DNA of 25,783 nucleotides from Pirellulales bacterium. GTDB taxonomy: Bacteria; Planctomycetota; Planctomycetia; Pirellulales; JAICIG01. The position numbers were made by a program, and so were the translations under genes. Position 1 is the first letter of the stretch. Each line of letters starts with the position of its first letter. The notes under the pieces were generated by a model. It was not told the origin of the DNA. It did not search any database and was given only the letters and a program-made list of their open reading frames with translations. Positions 9,627-17,279 of this stretch are shown here, piece after piece. The stretch lies in the NCBI GenBank assembly GCA_025924495.1, contig JAICIG010000045.1:1-25783 (forward strand). Reading direction: 5' to 3'.

Positions 9627-9941
9627 GTGCTGGTGGCCATCACGTTGCTCTGCGTCATCTTGAGCCTCTGGGTCGCGCCGGCCGAGCGGCAGCGGCGGAC
9701 AGTCGCGGCGATTGAAACAATGGGAGGATCTGTTGACTACGTCCCGCTTCTTTCACTTCAACGGCTGACGGGTCTGAAAACGCTTGGCCTCAACGACACT
9801 CAGGTCACGGATGCCGGGCTGGTCCACCTGCAAGGACTGACGGGTCTGCGATGGCTCGATCTTGCCAAGACTAAGGCCACAGATTCGGGCCCGGCCAAAC
9901 TCCGTCAGGCATTGCCGCGATGCAAGATTGGCGGACTATGA
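9627..9941 (+). CDS. Short leucine-rich repeat protein, probably a degenerate paralogue
   Basis: A possible GTG start gives VLVAITLLCVILSLWVAP, a signal-anchor helix, followed by ERQRRTVAAIETMGGSV. Two LRR units of the TQVTDAGLVHLQGLTGL kind follow, then LRQALPRCKI, a usual C-terminal end. Planctomycete proteins of this family normally start upstream (SLRTLLVAITLLCV). Here the in-frame codons before the GTG read TQVSLRA but are cut by a TAG at 9603-9605, and no ATG is present. They also usually have a longer middle between GGSV and the first repeat, which is missing here. The copy therefore looks shortened at both places and may not be expressed. Confidence 0.5.
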   Translation: MLVAITLLCVILSLWVAPAERQRRTVAAIETMGGSVDYVPLLSLQRLTGLKTLGLNDTQVTDAGLVHLQGLTGLRWLDLAKTKATDSGPAKLRQALPRCKIGGL

Positions 9942-9974
9942 CCGACTGTCGAACGCCCCGCAGGCTCAGCGCAT

Positions 9975-10008
9975 AAAAAAGCCTGCTTGAATAGCAATCA
10001 AGCAGGCT
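9975..10008 (-). terminator. Intrinsic terminator for the DUF1559-lipoprotein operon
   Basis: On the minus strand an 11-pair perfect stem (AGCCTGCTTGA with TCAAGCAGGCT, 7-base loop) is followed directly by six T. It lies about 75 bases beyond the small lipoprotein frame, which supports that frame being the last gene of the operon. Confidence 0.9.
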
Positions 10009-10081
10009 GTGAAAACACAAGGCGGTTTTACTTTTGCTGGCTCTGCGGCGGTTGCCCGCGGGGCTGCGGCAAGGCTAGCAT

Positions 10082-10201
10082 TTACACTTTCGTGTGCTCT
10101 GATGTATCGCCAAAGCCAAGTCGGTCGCGCGGATCAGGCTTGCTTTCGCTGCAACCGACACTGCAGAGGACAATTGTCAACGCCGCCAGTGCGAACCTTA
10201 T
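10082..10201 (-). CDS. Small lipoprotein after DUF1559; start broken or non-canonical
   Basis: The frame reads RFALAALTIVLCSVGC, then SESKPDPRDRLGFGDTSEH and a TAA: a hydrophobic export signal, a lipobox-like SVGC with the Cys at about residue 17, and a short charged mature part. Tiny lipoproteins in this position, just after DUF1559 genes, are common in planctomycetes. The only codon before Arg in this frame is ATA (10201-10199), itself preceded by TGA. A GTG at 10205 would start the same protein as (M)NRFALAAL if one A were removed from the TAAGG that follows. So either ATA is used, or a one-base insertion has broken the gene, or there is a sequencing error. It follows the DUF1559 stop by 14 bases. 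Confidence 0.5.
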   Translation of the reverse strand: MRFALAALTIVLCSVGCSESKPDPRDRLGFGDTSEHTKV

Positions 10202-10215
10202 TCACATGTCCGGCT

Positions 10216-11226
10216 TTAAAAGTTCTGCACCGAAACGCCGTCCTGCCGTGCATTGATTTGCACCCAGACTTTCCAGGCAATCGAGTCAGAGACGGGGCGT
10301 ACCGAGCCATCCGAAGCGAGGCACAACGTCACGCCGGGATGGATTCCGCCTGCCCCAGGCCACTCCACTTTCGGTCCCCAGGCGGTCAGGTAGCTGGGGG
10401 AAAAGGCGTAGGGACTCGACTTGAACCAACCGGCCGATCTGGGCCCAGAATCGTCCGGGTTGGAATACAGACCAGTTTCACAGCACTCCCCGTTGGTTCC
10501 GGTGCCGACGAAAGCGGCGCGAAACACGCGCTCCCCGGGGTGATTGGCCCGCACGACTCCGGTGCCGACAGTCTGAAATGCTCCCCATTTGTAGCCGGTC
10601 GAGTTGCATTCAGCGACCATGATGACATTCGACGTTCCGTCGGGAATGTCGGCAATGCGATTCCACTGGTCCTCGCTGAAGACGCCGCTGTAGTCGCGCG
10701 TCTGCGAATCGCCCAGCACGTTATAGGCGCTGGTCCACCAGTGGTAGCCCTCGCTTCCGCCGTAATTGGTGATCGATAGTCCCCACGTGCCGGCAACATC
10801 TTTGGGATAGTCGGAATCGCTAGGACACTTTAGAACCGGAAGCATCGCTCCCATGATTGGCTGTCCCCACGCGCGGATCAGCTTGTTCGTGTTTTCATAA
10901 AGCGGTTGCTGCTCAAGATACGGCAAGCTGGCGGTGATCCACGTGTGATTGTATGCCCGCTGTGGAGACGGCCCCCCGGCGCCAAAGACGGTCATCGTGG
11001 GAAACGATCGATTGACGTCGTGATAGTTTTGCAACGCCACGCCTAATTGCTTGAGATTGTCACTGCAAGTCGACCGTCGCGCCGCTTCTCGCGCTGCCTG
11101 GACGGCGGGAAGCAATAGGGCAATTAGAATGCCAATAATAGCAATAACAACTAGCAGTTCGACCAGTGTAAAACCACATCTTACGTCGCCTCGAAGGAGA
11201 GTAACTCCCCGCGATGACTTGCGCAT
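10216..11226 (-). CDS. DUF1559 protein with prepilin-type N-terminus
   Basis: A 336-residue protein of the DUF1559 (SBP_bac_10) family, greatly expanded in Planctomycetota. The start at MRKSSRGVTL has GAGGA eight bases upstream; the 17 codons before it in frame are not needed. CGFTLVELLVVIAIIG followed by ILIALLLPAVQAAREAAR is the prepilin cleavage and methylation motif plus the first helix of a type II secretion/pilin-like protein, followed by CSDNLKQLGVALQNYHDV. The C-terminal HPGVTLCLASDGSVR is the family's H-X9-DG motif. Its proposed role is pseudopilin-like assembly at the cell surface, but this is not established. It has a good promoter, and a small lipoprotein gene and a terminator follow. 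Confidence 0.95.
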   Translation of the reverse strand: MRKSSRGVTLLRGDVRCGFTLVELLVVIAIIGILIALLLPAVQAAREAARRSTCSDNLKQLGVALQNYHDVNRSFPTMTVFGAGGPSPQRAYNHTWITASLPYLEQQPLYENTNKLIRAWGQPIMGAMLPVLKCPSDSDYPKDVAGTWGLSITNYGGSEGYHWWTSAYNVLGDSQTRDYSGVFSEDQWNRIADIPDGTSNVIMVAECNSTGYKWGAFQTVGTGVVRANHPGERVFRAAFVGTGTNGECCETGLYSNPDDSGPRSAGWFKSSPYAFSPSYLTAWGPKVEWPGAGGIHPGVTLCLASDGSVRPVSDSIAWKVWVQINARQDGVSVQNF

Positions 11227-11275
11227 CGAAATGTTCCTCGATAAGAATGGGCGGAAATGATCTGCGAACATTTGC

Positions 11276-11305
11276 AATATGCGCTTTTGCTGTCGAACGT
11301 GTCAA
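11276..11305 (-). promoter_or_regulatory. Sigma-70-like promoter for DUF1559
   Basis: Reading the minus strand, a perfect TTGACA (-35, 11305-11300) is followed after 18 bases by CATATT (-10, 11281-11276; 4 of 6). The start point would be near 11268, giving a leader of about 42 bases before the ATG at 11226. Confidence 0.55.
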
Positions 11306-11324
11306 CAATCATTTGCCCAAGCCC

Positions 11325-11404
11325 ATAATGACGGAATAAATAGGATCTTAAATAATATTATTATAGTTATTTTCAAAAAACCAAGTCCCGGTAACGCTGC
11401 CGGG
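11325..11404 (-). terminator. AT-rich block with weak hairpin after the large orphan gene
   Basis: Positions 11325-11380 are strikingly AT-rich for this genome. On the minus strand CCCGG-8 bases-CCGGG (11404-11387) is followed by ACTTGG and TTTTTT (11380-11375), a poor but possible terminator for the gene ending at 11519. The AT block could also act as an upstream element for the DUF1559 promoter. Confidence 0.3.
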
Positions 11405-11518
11405 GGCGCCAAACTCCGCAAATGTTGACAGTGCGGGCGCAGCATCTGGCACTTATTCTACTTGGCCGTCATTGCATACCCATGCGCGCGGCAAACCGCC
11501 ATGGCTGGAATCAGAAAG

Positions 11519-14284
11519 TCAAAAGAGCCATTGGTTGGCCGGTCGCGAGCTTTCGGCAAAAGCCTTGCGCGCGGCGGCTGGCCACTCGATTTCTCCGTCG
11601 TCGTACCAGAAGTGATCTCCGAGCTCTTGCGGAGAGCCCTCGTCGGCCAGCTCCAGACCGCACTGCGCGGCCAGCCGCCCGCAGTAAGCGGCCGTCGCGG
11701 CAATGACTTGCTGGCGAAGCTCAACATCTGCCCAGCGCGAGTCTACATAGCAGCGATAACCGAGCAACTTGAAATTGCTGCTGACGGCTATCAGTTGCCG
11801 GGCAATGGGGCGTCTTCGACCTGCGTCGTCGGCGGCGAACATGAAGACGACCTGCTTATTGGCATCGTAGGCGTTGGCGAGCACCGACATTTCATTGCAA
11901 TCGCCCAGGCTCAGACACGTGCGAAAGTAATCGCCCATCCGAAGAATGTGGTGCAGGTCGATGGCTAGCGGGATTTCCACGGGCTGTCGGCGAATTACCT
12001 GCTGATGCGGTTCGGCGGCGAGCCAACGCGCGAGATTGATGCCGTGGGCGCTTGCCTCCTTCAGCCATGCATGGTTGTCGGTCAAATGCCGCTTGTAGTC
12101 GCGGCCGTGGCGATCGTAAGTTGTGATCAGTTCGTGCAGGCAAGTTTTCTGCGACTTGCTCATGGCGTCCATCCACTGCGCGAAAGCCCAATATCGTTCG
12201 GGCTCGATTATCGCGAACTGGCCGCCCAGGAGCGTCTTGCATGCGGCTTTAGCCAGTTCCTGGGTCGCGGCGAGAATGCGTTCGATGCCTAAGAGCAAAA
12301 AGGCCTCTTCGGCAGCCCGACGAATCTTGGCGGTATCGAGCGCGGGGCCGGCGTCGCTTTCCAGCCGCTGCAATCGCGTCAACGCAGCTCGACCGAGTGC
12401 GCCGGCGGCCTGGCGCGTGCGCAAGACCTCGCGCTCTCGCTGCCGGCGTTCGCAGACGCCCAACAGCTTGCGCAGCGACTTGGGCAACGCATGGGTTCTG
12501 CGCAGAACTTGTTGTTGCGAGGCAATCCGCTCCAGTAAAGGCTGGCAATCCCCTGAAACCCGCGCGCGGCGCGCAGGCGCCAAGCAAGGCGCCAGCTGTT
12601 CGAACCATTCACGCTTCTGAACGCTTGGCAGATACCTGGTCCATAAGGCGGCATCGAGCGTCTTTCGCATCCGCGGCGTGATGGCATGCGGCGACACGGA
12701 ACCCAGCCATGCCAGCCAGGTCCGAATGGGCTGCAGGTCCTCCTTGCTCCGAACGCCGCTCACGAGCAAACTCAGACTGCCGCCGCTAAGCGCAAAGCCG
12801 CGCTGAGCGAATGCCTCGCTTAGACGTCGGGCGGCTGAAACGCTCAGACAGGAATTCGCGAGCGGGCGCTGTAGAGCTTGCTCGCAAGCCCAGACGACAT
12901 CGGACAGCGAGGCGCCCTTTACCAGGAGTGGGCGTAGTACGTCGAACTCGTGCTCCTGAAGCGACTCGGACAGGCGGTCAATGGCGGCGAGGAGAGCGTC
13001 GTATCCCGGCTGGCCAAGCTGATCTGCGAGTTTGGCGATGGTCCGCAAGAGCTGTGCAAAGTTCTCTTTTTCGGCCGCTTCCCGAAAACATTGCATGGGC
13101 AGAGGGGTCGAGCTGTCATCGGCGGCCGCCAGTGCCGCCAGTGCCGCCGGTATGCTGTGCCAGCGATCGCGTTGCGCGTCGGCCAGCAGTTTGGTGCAGC
13201 CCTGCAATAAGATGTCGCAGTGATCGCCGAACGTGCGACCGCGGAGGCGAGCGGAGAGGCGTGCTTTGCAGACGATGTCCGGAGCAAGTCGCTTGATGTG
13301 CTGTGCGAGCTCATTGAGGAGATTGCGAATCCGCTCCTGCTTGCTGCGCTGTTTCCAGACGATCACCGCCTGCTCAAAGCGGCGCACCTGTTCGTCACGG
13401 GAAGCCTTGGGATATGCGTTTAACAAGCGTGTCGTCGCCGACAAGAAGCGTTTTGCGGCGCAGTCGCCCGACAGCCAACAAACCAGTCGGGCCTGCCAGG
13501 CGATCAGCGGCGTCAGCGGATGTTCACGCTGCGCGTTTTCTATCGCGGCCTGGAAAGACTCTTCGGCCGCGGGATCCAAGAAGTAGGGCGCGCCTGACGG
13601 TTCGGCTCCGCAGGCAATCTCCGCCTGCCACTTCCGCAAGGTGTCGAGCCGAGCAGCAAGTCTGTCGACTTCCACCGCCTCGCGAGCCAGCGTAGTTGTT
13701 ACGCGCCGTTTCGCTGGCGTCCGCTGCCTCTCTACCGAAAGTTCCTTGCGCCAGCGGTGGAGCGCGTGGCGAATCGAACGTAACAGTTGCGGGCCTAACT
13801 CGCCATCGCAGCTTGCGATGCCGAGATCGCTCGGACTCGGCGCCTCGGCTGCAGTCGGGCAGCGGTCCTGACGCGCGAGCGCCAGCTCAAGTTTTGCGTG
13901 TGCAATGCGGCCGCCAACCGCAAAGACGCGGCCTTCGCAGTTCACATACAGCCGCCGATGAAGCGCACGCGCGAGCGACACGTGCCGCGCGTTGCGGACG
14001 AATGAACAAGACATACCAGCACTTGGGAGCAGGAGACGGCGCGTCGCGCCCGCCAGCGCAAAGTCAGCGCCAGGTGCAGCGAAGCGCAACATCGAGGAAA
14101 GAGTTCGGGAAACACAGCCGTGGTCGCCGGAGAGCCGCAAGCATGCGGCCCCAGCTTTGCAGCCAAAACGAATCGGAAGCGTTCTGCAGCGAGTCGCGGC
14201 TAGCCCAAACCCTGTGGCGCGGTCAGCGCGATTCGCTGCAGTAATTGGCGCAATGTGATGAGCATAGCCGTCCCTTTGCAGCAA
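11519..14284 (-). CDS. Large uncharacterised protein (about 860-921 aa)
   Basis: I do not recognise a named family. The protein is basic, mostly helical, Arg/Ala/Leu/Gln-rich, without signal peptide or membrane helix. From about residue 165 on it reads as a genuine protein; the middle (200-740) contains many charged helices such as RRFEQAVIVWKQRSKQERI. The most conserved-looking part is the C-terminal 150 residues: IDLHHILRMGDYFRTCLSLG (775-794), then DCN, ANAYDANKQVVFMF, RRPIARQLIAV and LGYRCYVD. As I remember it, similar C-termini occur in other large planctomycete hypotheticals. Cys790 and Cys796 stand out. The start is uncertain: this frame opens at a TTG, but the best ribosome site (AAAGGGA) precedes an ATG at 14265 in another frame, which reads MLITLRQLLQRIALTAPQGLG before a stop. 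A frameshift near 14200 may separate the true N-terminus from the rest. Confidence 0.65.
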   Translation of the reverse strand: MLQRDGYAHHIAPITAANRADRATGFGLAATRCRTLPIRFGCKAGAACLRLSGDHGCVSRTLSSMLRFAAPGADFALAGATRRLLLPSAGMSCSFVRNARHVSLARALHRRLYVNCEGRVFAVGGRIAHAKLELALARQDRCPTAAEAPSPSDLGIASCDGELGPQLLRSIRHALHRWRKELSVERQRTPAKRRVTTTLAREAVEVDRLAARLDTLRKWQAEIACGAEPSGAPYFLDPAAEESFQAAIENAQREHPLTPLIAWQARLVCWLSGDCAAKRFLSATTRLLNAYPKASRDEQVRRFEQAVIVWKQRSKQERIRNLLNELAQHIKRLAPDIVCKARLSARLRGRTFGDHCDILLQGCTKLLADAQRDRWHSIPAALAALAAADDSSTPLPMQCFREAAEKENFAQLLRTIAKLADQLGQPGYDALLAAIDRLSESLQEHEFDVLRPLLVKGASLSDVVWACEQALQRPLANSCLSVSAARRLSEAFAQRGFALSGGSLSLLVSGVRSKEDLQPIRTWLAWLGSVSPHAITPRMRKTLDAALWTRYLPSVQKREWFEQLAPCLAPARRARVSGDCQPLLERIASQQQVLRRTHALPKSLRKLLGVCERRQREREVLRTRQAAGALGRAALTRLQRLESDAGPALDTAKIRRAAEEAFLLLGIERILAATQELAKAACKTLLGGQFAIIEPERYWAFAQWMDAMSKSQKTCLHELITTYDRHGRDYKRHLTDNHAWLKEASAHGINLARWLAAEPHQQVIRRQPVEIPLAIDLHHILRMGDYFRTCLSLGDCNEMSVLANAYDANKQVVFMFAADDAGRRRPIARQLIAVSSNFKLLGYRCYVDSRWADVELRQQVIAATAAYCGRLAAQCGLELADEGSPQELGDHFWYDDGEIEWPAAARKAFAESSRPANQWLF

Positions 14285-14405
14285 GAGTTATAGTAAGCGA
14301 CACATCGTCCGGGTTCCGGTATGGTCGCACTTGGTGACAGACACAACGCCAGAAGGAAGGTTCGCACCGTTGGCGCAACGATTCATCCCACGCCGGTGTA
14401 ATATC

Positions 14406-14762
14406 TCATGCCTGAGGGGCGGGGCCGCCATCGCCGGAATCATCTGATCCGATATGAGACGCCAACTGGCCGCCTGAGGCGCGTAGGCTCTTAGCCAGCG
14501 GCTCCTTACGCGCGGTAATCTGCGGGCGGCGCGGCGCCATTTCGGCGTTCAGAGCAATAAAATCTCGCCACTCTTCGGGAATCGCGTCTTCATGAAAGAT
14601 CGCTTCCACCGGGCATTCCGATTCGCAGGCGCCACAATCAATGCAATCGTCGGGGTGGATATAAAGCATCTTTTCCCCTTCATGAAAGCAATCGCACGGG
14701 CACACGACTACGCAATCAGTGTATTTGCAGCCAAAGCACGGTTGAGTCACAACAAACGCCAT
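14406..14762 (-). CDS. fdxA: Ferredoxin, 7Fe (3Fe-4S / 4Fe-4S) FdxA-like
   Basis: A soluble electron carrier of 118 residues. The start is MAFVVTQPC at 14762, six bases after GGAGAGGA; the ATG at 14768 touches the ribosome site and is less likely. [18 protein letters not shown] followed by [16 protein letters not shown] carries the cysteine pattern of FdxA-type ferredoxins, which bind one 3Fe-4S and one 4Fe-4S cluster. [13 protein letters not shown] between the clusters and [12 protein letters not shown] after them are also family-typical. The last 35 residues are a charged, Gly/Ser-rich tail without known function. It is transcribed divergently from the ECF sigma factor gene with 158 bases between; its electron partner is not evident from neighbours. 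Confidence 0.93.
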   Translation of the reverse strand: MAFVVTQPCFGCKYTDCVVVCPCDCFHEGEKMLYIHPDDCIDCGACESECPVEAIFHEDAIPEEWRDFIALNAEMAPRRPQITARKEPLAKSLRASGGQLASHIGSDDSGDGGPAPQA

Positions 14763-14915
14763 GTTCATTCCTCTCCATAAAAAAGGTTTCCGCCCTGGTG
14801 TTAATGCGTTTTCGACAGTCTGTTTGGACAAAAATCTGCATCGCGCCGCCAGGAATTTCGTGGCTTGGCGAAGTGGCGTAAAATAAAGATGCAAACCGCG
14901 ACCTCCCTCTGCTGT

Positions 14916-14925
14916 TTCACGTGAA
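14916..14925. promoter_or_regulatory. Ten-base palindrome on the sigma factor start codon
   Basis: TTCACGTGAA is a perfect palindrome centred on the boundary between the leader and the GTG start codon. It could be an operator or translational site for the sigma-kinase operon, but a ten-base palindrome can arise by chance. Confidence 0.25.
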
Positions 14926-15493
14926 CGAGCCATCTGACCAACTATTGGCCAAGTACCAAGCAGGCGACCAAACCGCTGCGGACGAAATGTTTCGGCGCTA
15001 CGTCAGCCGACTGACGGTGTTCGCTCGCGCCCGGCTCGCGCCGCGAGTGGCGCGCCGAATTGACCCCGAAGACATCATGATGTCGGCTTACCGCAGTTTT
15101 TTCGTGCGCGCCCGCGATGGCCATTTCAGCTTGCGGCGCAGCGGCGACCTTTGGCGGCTCCTTGTCGCCATCACGCTGAATAAGGTTCGGCGCCAGGTGG
15201 CCCGTCATCAGGCGGAGAAACGCTCAATTCGACGGGAAGAAGACCCGGCCGTTTCGGTGGACGAGCATGTCGCCCGTCATCCTCTTCCGGAACACGCGAT
15301 TGCCGCGGCCGATGAGTTGGAACAAATCATGGCAGCTTTATCGCCCGTTAAGAGGCGCATTCTGGAACTGCGACTGCTCGACTGCAGCCATGCGGAGATT
15401 GCTGCTGACCTGGGAAGATCGGAACGCACCGTCCGGCGAATGCTTGATGAATTACAGAATTGCCTGCAGCGAAGGCTGCTGAACGACAGCTGA
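14921..15493 (+). CDS. ECF-type RNA polymerase sigma factor, planctomycete kinase-linked type
   Basis: A 190-residue sigma-70 family protein with only regions 2 and 4. Region 2 covers about 8-98 ([47 protein letters not shown]); region 4 covers 135-187 ([35 protein letters not shown]) with a helix-turn-helix. It would direct RNA polymerase to a small regulon. The GTG start is the first start codon after an in-frame stop; no Shine-Dalgarno is visible and the next ATG is 22 codons in. The kinase gene starts 13 bases after its stop. In Planctomycetes, ECF factors next to Ser/Thr kinase genes form recognised groups in which the kinase is thought to control the sigma factor; no anti-sigma factor is encoded here. 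Confidence 0.92.
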   Translation: MNEPSDQLLAKYQAGDQTAADEMFRRYVSRLTVFARARLAPRVARRIDPEDIMMSAYRSFFVRARDGHFSLRRSGDLWRLLVAITLNKVRRQVARHQAEKRSIRREEDPAVSVDEHVARHPLPEHAIAAADELEQIMAALSPVKRRILELRLLDCSHAEIAADLGRSERTVRRMLDELQNCLQRRLLNDS

Positions 15494-15506
15494 AAGAAAG
15501 TCCCTG

Positions 15507-16823
15507 ATGGACAAGATACAGGCCGAGGAGATTTCAGGAAGCGGCAGCGAGGCATTCGAGGCCGTCGTTGATGCATTCGAAGCGGCCTGGAACTCCAGAA
15601 AAGTGCCTGACATCCGGTCCAGCATTGGCCAAGCGCCGCTGAGTGCTCGCGCCGCGCTGTTGTACGAATTAATTCGCGTCGACTTGGAATATCGATGGAA
15701 GGGCAACGCCGGCAACGGCGCCGCGGGCCCGTTTGCAACTTACACGCTCGACGACTATGCGGTCCGGCATCCAGAGCTAGGCGATGTTTCCAAGCTCCCT
15801 GTCGATTTAATTGTCGAGGAGTATCGTGTTCGACAACGCTGGGGCGATCGGCCCGCCGCAGCCGCATTTGCGCGGCGCTTCCCGCAATGCGGAGAGGTAT
15901 TAACAGTTGAACTGAGCAAAGTTGACCGGGAATTCCAAAAGGAGGTCGTTGCGCCGCCAGCAATCGATTCTGATTCATCACCGGCTTTGGCCGGCCTGGC
16001 TCACATTCGGCAGTTTGACTATCACGATTTTGTGCTTGAGGCTCACCTCGGCAGCGGCGGGATCGGGAAGGTCTATCGTGCTTGGTGGAAAAGTCAAAAG
16101 AGATATGTCGCGCTCAAGATGCTTCGCAAAAGCTGGTGGCGCCAACCGGGCGCCGACGAGCTGTTTTTTCGTGAAGCCGAAATCCTTGTCGGACTGCGGC
16201 ACCCCAATATTGTCTGCGTGCATGGAGTCGGACGCACGGCGCGAGGCGGCTGCTTTCTTATTATTGATCTGGTCGATGGCGGCGACCTGGACCAGAGAAC
16301 CAGACAATCCGTGTCAATCGCTCAGGCGATCGACTGGGTGGCCCAAGCAGCCGAGGGGTTGGCCTTTGCACATAGTCGAGGCGTCGTGCATCGCGATCTG
16401 AAACCGAGCAATCTCCTGCTTGATCATAGCGGCGGCCTTCTCATTGCTGATTTTGGGCTTGCACTTGTCACTTCCGCGAGAAACCACATCGCCGAGAGCA
16501 TCGTCGGCACGATCGCCTACATGGCTCCCGAGCAAGTTTTTATCGACGGGCATCAAGTCGGGCCGGCAGCGGATATTTTTGGCTTAGGCGCCGTGTTGTA
16601 CGCATTGCTGACCGGGCGGACGCCGTTTGAAGGCCGCGACCTTGTTGATGTTGCTCAACGACGGCTGGCTGCATCTCCACAAACGCAATTATGCGCCCTG
16701 CGCCCTGATCTGCCGGCAGCTGTCGAAAGGGTTGTGGCCCGTTGCCTTGAGGCGGATCCAGGCGAACGATACACAGCGGAAGAACTGGCCACGGCATTGC
16801 GCCGGCTTGGTCCAGGCGGATGA
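15507..16823 (+). CDS. Ser/Thr protein kinase, soluble, paired with ECF sigma factor
   Basis: A 438-residue Hanks-type kinase. The N-terminal 150 residues form the helical region often seen ahead of planctomycete kinases (RAALLYELIRVDLEYRW, TLDDYAVRHPELG, PAAAAFARRFPQCGE). The kinase domain runs from about 172 to 435: Gly-rich loop LGSGGIGKVY (181-190), Lys204, Glu223, HRDLKPSN (295-302, catalytic Asp297), DFG (315-317) and PEQ (341-343). All catalytic residues are present, so it should be active. Unlike many relatives it has no membrane helix and no C-terminal WD40, TPR or sensor domain; it stops right after the kinase fold. Substrate and signal are unknown; the sigma factor encoded just upstream is the obvious candidate substrate. 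Confidence 0.95.
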   Translation: MDKIQAEEISGSGSEAFEAVVDAFEAAWNSRKVPDIRSSIGQAPLSARAALLYELIRVDLEYRWKGNAGNGAAGPFATYTLDDYAVRHPELGDVSKLPVDLIVEEYRVRQRWGDRPAAAAFARRFPQCGEVLTVELSKVDREFQKEVVAPPAIDSDSSPALAGLAHIRQFDYHDFVLEAHLGSGGIGKVYRAWWKSQKRYVALKMLRKSWWRQPGADELFFREAEILVGLRHPNIVCVHGVGRTARGGCFLIIDLVDGGDLDQRTRQSVSIAQAIDWVAQAAEGLAFAHSRGVVHRDLKPSNLLLDHSGGLLIADFGLALVTSARNHIAESIVGTIAYMAPEQVFIDGHQVGPAADIFGLGAVLYALLTGRTPFEGRDLVDVAQRRLAASPQTQLCALRPDLPAAVERVVARCLEADPGERYTAEELATALRRLGPGG

Positions 16824-17279
16824 ATAATTTTTTGGATTACTACTCGACCAGCCGACCAGAATTGACAAGAGTCAGCGCTGTTTAACCACTACCGATCGCA
16901 CGTCGGGCCCAACGCGAGGTGCTGCGAGCAAGCTTGCTGGATGCCGCGCCGTCAAAACCTGGCGCCGGCCCGCGGTCGCAGACGGTAACGCGTGATCTCT
17001 TGGCGCCACTCTCCGTCTGTCGGATCGCGAAGAATGGCATGAATTGCGCTGCTGCGTCAACGGCACTTCGGTCCGTGTCGGCGCTTTAAAATAACCCTCC
17101 AAAAAACTCCCAAGGCGCCTGACGGGCGGCGCCGAAGTGCTTGCTAGAGGGGCGGAGGGGAACTAGGCTGGCGGCTGATTTGCCTGCCGCCTTTCTGCCC
17201 GCCGCACGATCCCGGTTGCCGCGGACCCGGTCCGCTGGCATCGCCACTCGCCGGGATACCACACTTTGGAACGCTTCTT
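16824..17279. other. Intergenic stretch, no gene seen
   Basis: 456 bases between the kinase and the phosphoesterase gene. Only short, Arg-rich open frames occur on both strands, none protein-like. I see no hairpin terminator after the kinase, only a T-rich run (16827-16834), and no clear promoter for the next gene. Confidence 0.5.

Noticed and set aside
10009..10779. Plus-strand ORF of 256 codons opposite DUF1559
   Set aside because: It covers the terminator, the lipoprotein and the DUF1559 C-terminus in antisense and resembles no protein.
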